64,000 bases of DNA, taken from contig NZ_CP007154.1 of assembly GCF_000524555.1 (NCBI RefSeq), forward strand, positions 248,001 through 312,000, given 5' to 3'. Positions 34,073-46,314 of the stretch are shown here, piece after piece (the first letter of the stretch is position 1; every line of letters begins with the position of its first letter). The notes under the pieces were generated by a model that saw only the letters and a list, made by a program, of their open reading frames with translations, made no database searches and had not been told where the DNA came from. The position numbers and the translations under genes were made by a program. The stretch comes from Mesomycoplasma bovoculi M165/69. GTDB taxonomy: Bacteria; Bacillota_I; Bacilli_A; Mycoplasmatales; Metamycoplasmataceae.

Positions 34073-36949
34073 ATGAAAAAAAATCTAAAATATTTAATAA
34101 TAGGAGCAACTGCATTAGCATCTACAGTTATTGTAGTAGCTCCTATTGCAGCAGCATCTAAATATATTTATCCAGGCGACCCTATTGCAAAAGTGGAAGC
34201 AGATGTTAAATCTATTAAAGCTGTAGAGTTTAAACAAGATACATATAAATATAACACAAGTTTTAATGACTTAAAACAATTGCTTTTTGATGGCAACAAA
34301 GTTAAAACTGATGCTATTAGTCATTTTAATTTCTTTACAAAAGAAGGTAATGATGAGTTCCAACTAGCAAGTTTTACAGATGCAAAACCTAAATTATTTG
34401 ACATTGTTGCAAATGATAATAGTCAAAGTTTTGATGTTTATTTTGTCATTGAATCAACCAAACCAAATAGTTTGGGTAAATTAGTTGATTCATCAGTTGC
34501 AAAATCAACAGTTTCTTTTGGTTATAAGCCAGAATTTGATCTCACAAGTTTTGCTCATGAAGTTCGTCAAGGTTTTACAGGTGAAAATCCAACTAATCAA
34601 AATCAAGCAGCACTTACACCATTTACCATAAAAAACTTTAGTTCATCAGATACTGAGCAAATTACTGAACTAACTTCAGCGCAATCTTTTGTAAATGATT
34701 TAAATAGTTCTACATCTTCAGATGATGCAAAAACTAAATTAGGAAAATATTTTGATATTAAATCAATTTTTAGTAGTATTGATAGCAACAAAGACAACCA
34801 AATTGCAGGACAAACTTCAACAAAACGTTATGTTGTTAATCTAACTACCAATCCAAATACTAATAGCAAAGAGTGCGCCACTTTTAGTGCTGATGGTAAA
34901 AAAGTTTTAATTTACTTACAAACTCAATTTTCAGACGCTATGAAAAAAGACTTTGCAGGATTGCAAGGAATTGATGCAAAACACATTGATATTTTAGAAA
35001 TTCCAGTTGAAAATGTATTTGCTAACTCATCTTTGGCTAGTCAATTTGATTTTCAACAACTCCAACAAAAAGATTACTATAAAACAGGTTCAAATGTTGC
35101 AAACCTTAAATTAGATTTAAGTCAAACCAATCCACTAGATTGAATTTTTGCATACAAATCAGGATTTTTTCCAAATAAAGCATACAAAAATAAATATGCA
35201 CTTTCATTTATTAATGCAACATTAAATCAAGATTTAAGTCTTTACAATTTTAGTTGAGGGAAATTTAATAATCCAGCAAAGTCAAATAATGCAGAAGTTG
35301 CAAAAGATTTAGCAAAACTAACTTCAGAAGTTTCAGTTGATGGTGATACATTGCTTTTATCTTATGATCAAGCAAGCCAAAAAATAGTGGCAACCGCTGA
35401 TGCAACCATCACAGTTAAAAGAGATGGGCAAGTTTTATTTAGCAAACCATTTGTTATTACTTTAAATGATTTTAATCAAACTAAAGATTCTCAACTTAAA
35501 GGATTGTTTGCAGATGAAAAAAGCAATCAAAATCAATTTTTCCGTAAAGATGAAAAATTAAACAGTGGTGTTTCTGAACAACTTAGTTATAATGCAGTAG
35601 ATGATGCACTTAAATCTAAAAATCCAGATGATATCAAAAATGTTTTCGCAGATCCAAATGCATTAAATGTTCAGTTTTATACAGGAGAACGTTTGGAAGC
35701 TTTAACCAAAGAGTTCAAATTACCAACTGCTCAACAAATCAAACAAGACTTTTATACATCACCACAAAAATCAACACATAAATCTGATGAAGGTGTTTTT
35801 AATATTCAATCTAACTATTTACCAACAGATTTAAGTGTAACTCGTTATTATTTTGCATTAGCAAATCAAGGTCTTGATGTTGCTGCTAAACAATTTTTAC
35901 AAATTTTAGAAGCAGCTAAACTTGTACAAAACAATAGCACCTTAGATGTTAATAAACCTATTTTTGAACAACTTAAAAATATTAAATTAACAAATCCTTT
36001 GGGAATTGATAAAGAAATGAAATTCTTCAGCATTAATCATGAGACACAAGAATATGGAGTTAATTCTTTCCAATCAGTTTTAGTTAATTCGAAAGATGAT
36101 AGTGCATATAAACTCATTAAGAATTATCCAAATAGTGATGCACTAGTTTTACAAAATATTTTTGAAAAAGATACTGATAAATTATTAGATAACATTTATT
36201 TTGCAAAAACATCAGAACAAGATCAAATTGATAATAGCAAGTTTGTTAAATTTGAAAATGTTGCACAATTGTTAATTTCAATGTACAATAAAATTCAATT
36301 ACTTTCAAGAGTAGGAATTGGATTTCCATTGTTACCTATTGCAAAAAATCTTCAATTTTCTTACGGAATTCAAGGACCAGAAGGTGGTTTGAAAGAACAA
36401 AAATCAGTTCAATTAGGAACATTGCAACCACCACAACCACCACAACCACCAGTTCAATTAGCTATCAATAACTTTACATATCAATATGAATTAAAGTTTA
36501 TTGATGATAAAGGTAATAAACTTAAAGATTTATATCAAGGTGAAAAAGACGCTGAATTGTTGAAAAATATAAAATTAACAAGCAAAGTAGATAAAGATGT
36601 TGAGAAATTGAATAGTGTTGTTGAATCTATTCCACAAGTGTATAGAACTATTAGATTAAATAACAACATTTATTTCAAAGAAGTAAATAAATTATTTGAT
36701 GGCATTACAGACACAAATACTGTTCAAAGAGAAACCTTAGATAAGTTAGGTTTAGTTTCACTTTATGATTATTTATTTAGAGTTGATCCAACAATTAAAT
36801 TAACTATTGACAAGAAACTTAGCAAAGATATTATCGATCCATCAGGTCTTCGTTCATACAAAGCTGTTACATTATTTTTAATAAAAAATAATAAAAAATC
36901 AACAACTCCGCTAAGAATCTTTGTTTATTTAAGACAAGGTAGCAATTAA
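34073..36949 (+). CDS. P97-like adhesin paralogue 3
   Basis: A 958-aa exported protein. It has a hydrophobic N-terminal helix (residues ~8-28, LIIGATALASTVIVVAPIAA) and then YIYPGDPIAKVEADV, the same family motif as the P97-like proteins at 3523 and 26600. A Pro-rich hinge (QPPQPPQPP) sits near residue 785. It is the shortest of the three and lacks the long low-complexity tail. CAAGGAAC lies before the ATG. The P102-like partner begins 28 bases downstream. The upstream promoter carries a T14 tract, suggesting phase-variable expression. Confidence 0.72.
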
Positions 36950-36977
36950 GTATTGGAATTAATTTAAGGAATAAATC

Positions 36978-39900
36978 ATGATTAAAAAATTTTTCAATTG
37001 AAAAGGTGCGTTAGTTATTGGGGGAACTTCAGCAATTTTAATTGCTGCAATTGCTGCTCCAATAGTTGGTAAAAACGCAGTTATAGCAGATTATGATAAA
37101 AAAGTTAATCTTGCTAACAAAACTAAAGAAAAAGCTAATATTGTTTCCGGATCTACTAGTGATTTTGCATATAGCGACTTCGATTCACTTGTGAAAAATC
37201 TTACACTTAACAGTCAATACAAAGGTAAAATTAGTTCCAAATTAGCATTAGATTTACACAATGACAAATCATATAGTTTTGAACTAATCGATGCAGTTGA
37301 CTTAAGTGCATTGAAGCAAAAAGATCCAGATATGCACTTTGAATTACGTACTGTTGCAGCAACTGAAGACAAAAATAACATTTCAGTTGCACAACCAGGC
37401 GTTATTAAAAACGTTTATGTTATTGGTATAAACACCAAAACTAAATCATATTTTAGATCTTTTGGTGATATTTCAGGATTTAGCACAAACAGTGATCAAA
37501 GTAATAACTTTCTTGTAAATTCAGATTTATCAAGCATTCAAGTTAAAAATGATTTAGAGTTTGACAACCATAGTCCATCTAACATTGCACTTGAGTTGCA
37601 AAAATTTTTCACAGATGAATTAACATCTAACTTATCAACTTCTGTTCCAGGAACAACATCAGCTAACGGAGTACGTGTATTAAGTGCAAATGAAGTTGTT
37701 GCAGTTTCTAGTCAAAGTGATAAAAATTCAAGAGCATTTTTATCAGCTTTGTCCAAAATTGGCGGACTAACTTTGAAAGATAGCCAAGGCAACTTAACTG
37801 TTATACCAGCTGGTTACAAACTCGAACCAGTTGTTGATCAAAACAACAAATTAAAATTCACAAATGTGGATGATATTGCAAAAACTCTTTCTATTGATGT
37901 GAACATTGTAGATTTAAATGGAGTGGCATATCCAGCCAAATTAAGTTTTACTAATTTAGGAACAATTAGTCAAGATACAAAAGATAAAATTCTTGCATCA
38001 TTTTCAAAAAATTATTCATTGAAGTCAGGAATTGCTCAAGCTTTAAAAACTGCTGGAACTAACATTGCTCAAGTTGTTTATGGCGATTCATTGCCAGAGA
38101 AATTGGCAAGTTCACCAATTTTTAAAGATAATGCATCCAAAGTTAAAGATTTTGACTTTTGATTCCAAAAAACTGGTTCAAATACTAATAGTGAAAATGT
38201 TGATAATTTAAGTTCATTTAAGTTCAGCATTGATGAAACCAAACCTAGCGATGAACAAATTAAAACTGGTTCAATTAAATTAACACTTAATTTTGACCAA
38301 CAACTAACAAATGAAAATGACATTCCACAAGGATTGAATATTGAAAATAGCACAAATCTAAAATCAGGAACTTCATTGATTTTAGACACTCGTGGCGAAG
38401 TTATTAGTCAAGAATTATCAACAGATGCAGATGCTAGTGCCCTTGAATCAGGCGCAATTGATTTACAAATTGGTCAAAAAGCACCCATTTTATTTGCTAA
38501 TCATTTAGATGATGCCATTGCTGACTTTAACAATAACAACTTTAGTAAAGATGATGGCTATGCAGTTGAAAGATTAGCTCTTGTTTTAGATCAAAGTGGT
38601 AACGGACAAACCAAAGGTTCTAAAAATCAAACTTATGGTCAATATATCAAAGGTATTTTAACTACATTAGCAACCAATTTACCAGAGGGTGCGCAAATAC
38701 AACTCAAAGGTCAATTTAATAAAGAAAAAAGTGATTACACAGTTTTAGTTGAAACAAAATCTGCTAGCCAAGTTCTTAATACATACTCATTTAAAATTAG
38801 TAATGTTAGTGCTCTAAATGAAGCCTATGATGTGGCAGCAAAATATGGAGCTGATGTATTTTTAGATGCTACTTTTGACAAATTAGTAAATAAAAACAAA
38901 AATGGCCAAATATCTTCATTACAAAATTATGATGCTAAATCACAACAATTTAGCAGTCGCAAAGATAACAATTTGTCCTATGGTATTGGTAGAAGTTTTT
39001 ATATTGATAAAGATATTACTCCAACACTTAAAAATGGTTCATTATGAATTGCTTTTAAAGCAAGTCAACTTGAAGATGGTAAAAAAACTTATATTTTAGA
39101 ATCAAGTAATAAAGAAAATGCTGTTAATTTATTTATTCAAAAAGTACCATCTGATGTTAAAAATGTTAAGACAGATGATGAAAAACATATTAAAAATACA
39201 TATGTAATTGCTCTTGAGTACAAAAAAGCAAAAAATGATGGATCTGATAGTAAGGAAAAAACTGGAAATATAGTTGCACTATTTACAGCTCCTTATATAA
39301 TTAGAAATAACAATACAACTTCTGATCCATCAGGAGGACAGAATGATATACACCCACCTTTCGAGTTGTATGAATCTGGTAAGGCACGTGCTTTTCAAAC
39401 TGATTTCCAAACAGATAAAGCTGATTTTTATAACTATTATAGTGGTAATTTAAAAGGAACCGACTTTTTATCTAAAGACAAAGGCGATCCTACTTTATTA
39501 CTAGAAATTAATATTTCTAATTATGAAAAAAGTAAAAATTATCGTGACTTAGATCAACCAGAATTACACCAAAAAGGGCACACTAGTACAGATAGTGGTT
39601 TGAAAGATGTATTTTTATCAACCATTCCAAGTACTATTAGTTTTACACTTTACTCATCAGCTGTAAATGAACCATTAAATAATCCTATTCGTTCTAGTTT
39701 AAGTTTAGCAAATAAAACATTGGATTTATTAGGCGCTTTAGGAAGCGCTTTAGGTGGTTTGGTTCCAGGAGCACCAGGAGCAATTCCGGGAGTTCCAGGA
39801 ATTGGTGGAATAGGTGCAGCAACTGGACCAAAAGACACAGTCTTCATTACTCGTGGAATTGATTATGACACAATTCATGGAATTGCTAATGGAGATACTA

Positions 39901-40043
39901 ATCACGACGACCACAACCATATAACCTTTAAGGCTATGGCAGTTTACAATGGTGATGCTGACTACAACCCAACTAGTGAGCCTAAAGTTCGTCGTGAAAT
40001 TGCCAAAGCCTTCATTGATCAATATTTCAATGAAAAGAAATAA
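36978..40043 (+). CDS. P102-like adhesin paralogue 3
   Basis: A 1,021-aa exported protein with an N-terminal hydrophobic helix (residues ~9-29). It has the P102-type C-terminus (FKAMAVY ... VRREIAKAFIDQYF) shared with the proteins at 6795 and 30366. Near residues 925-945 there is a short collagen-like Gly/Pro run (PGAPGAIPGVPG), and near 975 a His/Asp cluster (HDDHNH) that could bind metal. AAGGAATAAATC precedes the ATG. It is the operon partner of the P97-like gene upstream. A terminator follows. Surface attachment or host-factor binding is inferred from the family. Confidence 0.73.
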
Positions 40044-40113
40044 TTGATTAACAATTAAACATTAAAATCAAAGATATTTTAAAATCCTTAAAAATTTTTT
40101 CATACACAATAAT

Positions 40114-40147
40114 AAAAAAACACGAATTATTACATTCGTGTTTTTTA
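40114..40147 (+). terminator. Terminator of the third adhesin operon
   Basis: AAAAAACACGAA and TTCGTGTTTTTT form a 12-bp stem around ATTATTACA. The stem sequence is identical to that of the terminator at 1321. Confidence 0.85.
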
Positions 40148-40319
40148 TTGGTTGAATTTTTAAATAATCTATTAATTTATAGATCATTAGATTATCATTT
40201 TAATATTTATAAATTTAAAAAAATATTAAATATTTTTGTAAACCATATATAATATCTAGGCTCACAATAACTATTTAACAATTTATTTATTTTTATATTA
40301 AATACAAGAAAGGATAATT

Positions 40320-42065
40320 ATGTCATTAACTAAAAGTAAAAAAACTAAATTAGTAATTGGAATATTAATATTTGCAATTATTAATCTTTTGATCATTGGC
40401 ATTACATTAATTGTTAGAACAATTCATTTTCAGCAATCATATCAAGATGCTTCAGTTTTTTTATTAAAAACTGTTTATTTAGATAACTTTTTAAGACAAA
40501 ATCCTTTACTGCTTGCCACTCTTACTTTAGTGGGTTATTTAGCTTTATCTCGTGGTTTGCGAGATGCAATATTAGGAGCGATCAAAACTGCCATTGGCGT
40601 GTTTTTGCTCACAATTGGCGCTGGAAGCCTGATCGAACTTGCCAAACCTGTTTTTCAAGCCATCAGTGGCATCAAATCAGGGGGTATTGTTCCACTTGAT
40701 CCTTATTTTGGTTGAACAAGTGCATCCAATTTTTTGCAAAAATCTTTTGGCGCTGGTAACAACTTTTTAACACTTGCATCCTTTGTTTTCCTAGTTGGTT
40801 TTGTTATTAATTTAATTATGGTAGCTGCTAAAAAATACACCAATGTAAACTCAATTATGATCACCGCTCATGTGATGCTGCAACAAGCGAGTGTGCTCAC
40901 AGCGCTATTTTATGTAATTTTGTTTTGACAAACACCACTTGTAAATGGTGAAATTGCTTTGAGTGCCCAAATTGGACTTGTGGCAATTTCGGGTTTATTT
41001 TTGGGCCTTTACTGAAGTGTGGGCTCAACCGCCACACTAAAAATTACCAATGAAATTAGTCAAAATGGTAACTTTTCTGTGGGTCACCAACAAATGCTGT
41101 CCTTACTTCTTGCCTATAAGTTAGGGAGATTTTTTGGCCAAAAAAATAATAAAGTCGAGAATCGCAAGTTGCCAGCTTATCTCAAAATTTTTGAAGACAA
41201 TATTTTTACGCAAAGCCTAATTATTTTTATTTTATTTACAATTTTATTTATAATAATTATTACCTATTATGGCCCAAGTCAAAGTTTGGATGCCAATTTT
41301 GCAGGTTTTAATGCCAACTCTGAAGTTGCTCACATTAAAGCAATTGCACAAGCTTGAAATAAAACATTTTTAGGAGCTAACTTTGTCTTTGTGATTTTAG
41401 GAGGGGCGCTCAAAATAGTGGCAGCCTTACTTGCCATCATCACTGGTGTGCGAATGTTTGTCACTGAATTACAACAATCTTTTCACGGCATTTCAGAAAA
41501 AATTATTCCAGGAGCAGTTGTGGCTGTCGATATTGCAGCTGTTTATGGTTTTTCTATCAATGCCGTTACTTATGGTTTTGTCTCTGGAGCCCTTGGCCAA
41601 TTTTTAGCTGTGTTATTAAGTATCGGTTTGGCTGCTATTCCGGGCAACAACTATTCACTAGTGGCAGTGCCATTATTTATTACCTTGTTTTTCAACTCAG
41701 GAGCACAAGGCCTTTATGCCAATGCCACAGGTGGACAAAAAGCAGCCATTTTTGTGCCAATGCTAATAGGTTTTTTTGAAATTATTGTTATTTCTTTTGC
41801 ACTCAAACTTGTCGAAAACATCCACGGAGTCGGCATTCCTTTGCATCAAAGTCCAGTAGCAACTGGTTTTTTAGGTATGGGTGATTGGAATCTGTTTTTT
41901 GGACTTGTTTTAATTATTAGTCAATTCCATCCAAGTGCAGCTTGAGTAGCAATAACTTTTGCTATTTTAGCCCTAATTATTTTAGCTCAAATTATTGATT
42001 CAACAACCCAAAACAAGCCAACTTGACTTCAAAAAGTGCTTAAAATAAAGGTTAAAATAATTTAA
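40320..42065 (+). CDS. ulaA: PTS ascorbate-type permease IIC (UlaA/SgaT family)
   Basis: A 581-aa membrane protein with roughly eleven or twelve hydrophobic segments. Family markers include GFNANSE, GHQQMLSLLLAYKLG, FNSGAQGLYANATGGQKAA and the C-terminal GFLGMGDWNLFFG typical of UlaA. It should carry ascorbate or a related sugar acid across the membrane while the IIB protein phosphorylates it. The IIB and IIA genes follow in the same direction. It is longer than E. coli UlaA (~465 aa), with extra N-terminal and loop residues. The ribosome site is AAAGGA. Confidence 0.85.
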
Positions 42066-42097
42066 TTACTTTTTTTATAAAAAATTTAAATTTATAT

Positions 42098-42103
42098 TAT
42101 AAT
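42098..42103 (+). promoter_or_regulatory. -10 element before ulaB
   Basis: TATAAT between the ulaA stop and ulaB, 57 bases before the start, so ulaB-ulaC may also be expressed separately from ulaA. Confidence 0.45.
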
Positions 42104-42159
42104 TACAACAACTTTAAATTAGAAAACAATTACAAATTAAAAAAATAAGAAAGGAAATT

Positions 42160-42456
42160 ATGTCATTAAAAATTGTTGCAGCTTGCGGTAATGGTATGGG
42201 CACTAGCATGATTATTAAACTCAAGGTTGAAAAATTAATGAAAGAATTAAACATTGATGCTTCTGTTGAAGCGCTCTCAATGGGTCAATCTAAAAGTTTA
42301 ACTAATTCTGTTGATATAATTATTGCATCTAGTCATCTAACAAGCGAATTTGTCACAAATCAAAAGGCTAAAATTGTGGGCGTCGTTAATTTGATGGATG
42401 AAAATGAAATCAAAAGTGCTCTCAACCCTGTTTTAGCCAAGTTAAATGTAAATTAA
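42160..42456 (+). CDS. ulaB: PTS ascorbate-type IIB component
   Basis: A 98-aa cytoplasmic phosphocarrier. The P-loop AACGNGMGTSMI holds the phosphorylated Cys9, as in UlaB and other lactose/ascorbate-superfamily IIB proteins. It takes phosphate from the IIA His and passes it to the substrate bound by UlaA. AAAGGAAATT precedes the ATG, and ulaC starts 13 bases after the stop. Confidence 0.9.
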   Translation: MSLKIVAACGNGMGTSMIIKLKVEKLMKELNIDASVEALSMGQSKSLTNSVDIIIASSHLTSEFVTNQKAKIVGVVNLMDENEIKSALNPVLAKLNVN

Positions 42457-42469
42457 ATTGTGTTTTAGT

Positions 42470-42964
42470 ATGGAAAAAAAGAAAAATTTTTTAGATTATT
42501 TAAAAGAATTAGATAGTATATTAGTTCATCAAGAGGCTTCAAATTGAAGAGAAGCTATTCGTATTTCATGCGAACCTCTAATTAAACAAAATATTGTTGA
42601 ATCCAAGTATTATGATTCAATCATTTCCAATGTTAGAAGAAATGGTCCTTATTTTGTTCTAAAAGATAATTTTGCAATGCCACATGCAAGTTCTAGAAAT
42701 AGAGTCAAAGCCGTTGGTTTTTCTCTTGTTACTTTCAAATCTCCTGTTTATTTTGAAGGTGATGATAGACCAGTTCGACTATTTTTAACAATTGCATCAA
42801 CAAGTGCAAAAGAACATGTAACTTTAATGCTTCCGCAAATAGTTGAAGTTTTTAGTAGTCAAGAAAATATTACAAAAATTATTGCTGCTAAAAACAAAGA
42901 AGAAATTATTGCTATCATTGAAAGTACAAAATTTGCAACTCAAACATTCAAAGATTATCTTTAA
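42470..42964 (+). CDS. ulaC: PTS IIA component (mannitol/fructose type, UlaC-like)
   Basis: A 164-aa cytoplasmic phosphotransferase. The active-site segment FAMPHASSRN contains the His phosphorylated by HPr, and the downstream KEHVTLMLPQIVEVF matches PTS_EIIA_2 domains. Size and position after ulaB identify it as the ascorbate IIA. The ATG at 42470 is the first in frame, with a weak ribosome site. A long terminator follows. Confidence 0.88.
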
Positions 42965-43013
42965 AATTATTAAAAATCATAAGTAAGATTAGTTAAATTA
43001 CTTTTTTAAACAA

Positions 43014-43062
43014 AAAAAATATTGCCGAGTGTTTTCTTCCTTCTGATCGGCAATATTTTTTT
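43014..43062 (+). terminator. Terminator of the ula operon
   Basis: A long stem (AAATATTGCCGA with TCGGCAATATTT) closes an 18-nt loop, followed by T's. Confidence 0.8.
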
Positions 43063-43123
43063 ATTAATTATAATAATTCAATTAAATAAAAAGCAACTAT
43101 ATTAAACAAAATTGCTATATATG

Positions 43124-43132
43124 TGCTACAAT
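43124..43132 (+). promoter_or_regulatory. Extended -10 (TGCTACAAT) for ptsI
   Basis: A TGnTACAAT element 37 bases before the ptsI ATG; AAAGGAGAA ribosome site follows. Confidence 0.55.
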
Positions 43133-43168
43133 TTTAGTTTATTCTATAAACAAAATTAAAGGAGAATT

Positions 43169-45547
43169 ATGGCAGAAATTATTAAATATAAATACAAAAA
43201 TTGAGAGTTTTCAAAAATTGATACACCTTTTGAATTGTTAAATGAATTTGTGCGCACTCATACCAATGTCAAAAATCCAAAAGGTGAAATTCTAAACAGA
43301 GTTACTGAAAGAATTCCTTTACGTAATTCTGCTTTTGGAGACACTCTTTTTGTTGCCAAAATTATTAAAAACAATCAAAAAACTCAATTAGTGCGGCAAA
43401 TTTTAGCTTTTGCAAACAAAAATTTGCCTAAAAAAGATATTGCCTTACTCAACCAAATTAGCAAAGGTAATGGAACTCGTGCTTTAGTGCGTAATTTTAT
43501 GAATATGCTACTAAAGCAATTTATTAAACAAACACCTGACAAAATTCACTCAAGCTACATTTATCAAGATGGCGTTTTAATAACTAATCACGCTGTTTAT
43601 GACTACATTCTTTTCGAACCTTTTAGCCAAATTCTTAAACCATTTTTTTCAGATTCTCAAATTATTGTTGAACTAGGTAGACTTGTAAAATTAATGAACT
43701 ACTTGATTGAAACAGGAAAACCAGATGAAGAAGAATATGTGCCAGAACCAGAACCTGAAATTGAAGTTCAACCAACTCCTGAACCAGCACCAGCTCCTAA
43801 ATTAGAACCTACACGTTCATTTGATCCACTGCCTTTTTCAGGAATTTCAGCTTCAAGCGGAGTTGCAATTTCACATATTTTAAAATTAGATGAAGCTAAA
43901 ATTGATGTTAAAGACACTAAAATCTCAGATATTGCAGCTGAAATTAAAATTTTTCAAGATGCTGTGAAAAAAACTGTAGTTCAAATCGAACAAATCAAAG
44001 ATAAAGCTAAACGTTTAAAAGCACAAGAGTTAGAAATTTTAGACGCTCACATTTCAATTGCTACCGATCCAGCGCTTGAAGAAGATACTATCAAAATGAT
44101 TAAGCAAAATTACAATGCAGCTTATGCTCTAAAAGAAACTGCTAGACAAAACATTGCTGTTTTGCTTGATACTAAAGATGAATATTTAATGGCACGAGCT
44201 GTAGATATTCAAGATGTCACTACTCGAATTTTAAAAAATATCTTAAACATTAATATTTTAGATCTTTCAGCCATTGACAAAGATGTTGTACTTGTTGCCC
44301 ATGACTTAACTCCATCAGATACTGCTCAACTTAATGAGCATGTGCGTGGTTTTGTGACTAAAATTGGTTCAAGAACTTCCCACTCAGCCATTATGGCTCG
44401 TAGTTTGGGAATTCCAGCCATAGTTGGAGTTGGTAGTGAAGTTGATGAAATGTACACAGGCGATGAAATTGTTTTCAATGGTGATACAGGTCTAGGAATT
44501 GCCCGTCCAACTGAGGCGCAAAAAGCTGATTTTGCAAATCAACTGGCCCAATACGAACAAGAACAAGCTAAATTAGATGAGTTTTTAAATAAACCAGCAA
44601 TGACTAAAGATGGCCACAAAGTAATAGTGGCTGCCAATGTTGGTTCAGTTGAAGACACTTATGGTGCACTAAAGGCTAATGCTGATGAAATTGGTTTAGT
44701 ACGTAGTGAGTTTTTATATATGGATGCTTCAAACTGACCAACCGAAGAAGAACAGTTTCAAAATTATAAGAAAATTTTAGAACTAATGAATGGTAAAAAA
44801 GTTGTTGTTCGCACTTTAGATATCGGTGGCGACAAAACTTTAAAATACTTTGAATTTCACAAAGAATTAAACCCATTTTTAGGTTACCGGGCAATTAGAT
44901 TGTCACTTGACAAAACTGATATTTTCCAAACTCAACTCAGAGCACTTATTCGTGCTTCACAATATGGAAACCTAGCAATTATGTTTCCAATGATTGCCAC
45001 TGTGGATGAGTTTTTAAAAGCTAAAGCAATTTTTAACACTGTTTACAAAGAAGTTAGAGCAGTCAATGACAAAATTGCGCCTCGTGAGGCAATCAAATTA
45101 GGAATTATGGTAGAAATTCCAGTAACTGCTATTATGGCATCCCAGTTTGCCCACCATGTTGACTTTTTCTCAATTGGAACCAATGACTTAATCCAATACT
45201 CAATGGCTGCAGATCGAATGAATGAAAAAGTTTCTTATCTTTACCAACCACTCAATCCAGGGATTTTAAAACTCATTAAAATGACTATCGACGCTGCTCA
45301 CAAGCATGGTAAACTAGTTGGAATGTGCGGCGAAATGGCGGGTGATATTCATGCTGTACCAATTTTAATAGGTTTAGGCCTTGATGAATTTTCAATGTCA
45401 GCTGGAAGTATCAACAAAGTTAAAAAACTCATTTCAACACTAGAGTACAAACAACTTATTAATATTGCACAAAAAACAACTTTATTTGAAACTGAAGATC
45501 AAGTAATAAGTTATTTAGAACACCTAGGTTTGATTTTACCTAACTAA
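43169..45547 (+). CDS. ptsI: PTS enzyme I with ~220-residue N-terminal extension
   Basis: A 792-aa protein. From about residue 223 ([13 protein letters not shown]) it is enzyme I of the PTS. It has the phosphorylated His405 in [21 protein letters not shown]-site segments RTLDIGGDK and [13 protein letters not shown], and the C-terminal catalytic GMCGEMAGD with the active Cys. It takes phosphate from PEP to HPr. The first ~175 residues form an unrecognised, basic, alpha-rich domain joined by a Pro/Glu linker (residues ~178-215, [20 protein letters not shown]). Ordinary EI is ~575 aa, so this is a fusion or added domain. It follows the ula operon with its own promoter. Confidence 0.92.
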
Positions 45548-46086
45548 ATATATTTATTAAAATAATAGATATTTTTTTTTTTTAAAAAAAAAAAAAAATA
45601 GGAAATTTTTCAATTTTTTTTCAAAATAGTTTATAATATTATTTGAATCTATGTTAGTAAACGTGAGAATTCGTTTATTAATTTAACTAAACTAACCAGA
45701 GCAATTTGGTTAGTTTTTTTATTATTTATAATGTATCTCAAAACTTGGTCAGATTTAAGGTTTTGGAAAATACTTGCAAAATAAAAATAAAAATAAAATT
45801 TATAAATTTTATAAAAAAGTTTATAATAATATAGAATTAAATAATTCATTAAATTCAAAATTATAGTCTTTTAAAACTAATCAAAATTCAATTAGTTTTG
45901 TTTGTTGATTGTTCTAAAATAAAAAAATTAAAAAAAAATTATTAAAAAAATAAAAATGTGCTATAATTTGATATTTGCTTTTGTAGAAATAATTAAATTT
46001 TAAATACAAAAGTTAAAAAAAACTTTTTTACTCAAAAAATGAAAAAAAGTGTTAAAATATCTTAAATCATAAAAGTAGTATTTATA
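45548..46086. other. Intergenic region with several promoter/terminator pairs, no gene
   Basis: It contains a T12-A15 block (45572-45598), a likely ptsI terminator. Next comes a TATAAT (45632-45637) with a hairpin terminator 50 bases on, then a further TATAAT near 45728 and a hairpin AAACTAAT/ATTAGTTT near 45875-45900. Finally an extended -10 (TGCTATAAT, near 45959-45967) precedes paired CTTTTGTA/TACAAAAG segments. No coding frame was recognised. Confidence 0.5.
45644..45721 (+). ncRNA. Candidate small RNA
   Basis: It starts about 7 bases after a TATAAT (45632-45637). It contains one small hairpin (TAAACG/CGTTTA) and ends at a textbook terminator (AACTAACCA/TGGTTAGTT then T7). There is no open reading frame with a ribosome site inside it. 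The family is unknown. Confidence 0.35.
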
Positions 46087-46172
46087 GCTCGAGTGGCGAA
46101 ATGGTAGACGCAAGGGACTTAAAATCCCTTGGGAGTATTCCCGTGCTGGTTCAAGTCCAGTCTCGAGCACCA
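46087..46172 (+). tRNA. tRNA-Leu (anticodon TAA)
   Basis: Acceptor GCTCGAG/CTCGAGC, anticodon stem AGGGA/TCCCT with loop CTTAAAA (TAA), a class II variable arm (TGGGAGTATTCCCG), T-loop TTCAAGT, discriminator A and an encoded CCA. Confidence 0.95.
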
Positions 46173-46175
46173 AGT

Positions 46176-46251
46176 GCGCCCTTAGCTCAGCAGGTAGAGC
46201 AAATGACTTTTAATCATTGGGTCAGAGGTTCAAATCCTCTAGGGCGTACCA
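46176..46251 (+). tRNA. tRNA-Lys (anticodon TTT)
   Basis: Acceptor GCGCCCT/AGGGCGT, D-arm GCTCAGCAGGTAGAGC, anticodon stem AATGA/TCATT with loop CTTTTAA (TTT), T-arm GAGGTTCAAATCCTC, discriminator A and an encoded CCA. It lies 3 bases after tRNA-Leu. Confidence 0.95.
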
Positions 46252-46314
46252 TTTCATTAAGTGACCAACTTTTATGATTTTTTTATTATTTACAGGTTTT
46301 GGGAAAGGAAAGTT

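Noticed and set aside
45572..45598. T12-A15 block as a phase-variation promoter tract
   Set aside because: It lies after the ptsI stop and forms a T/A hairpin, so a terminator is the simpler reading. The next gene-like unit starts 45 bases later without depending on it.
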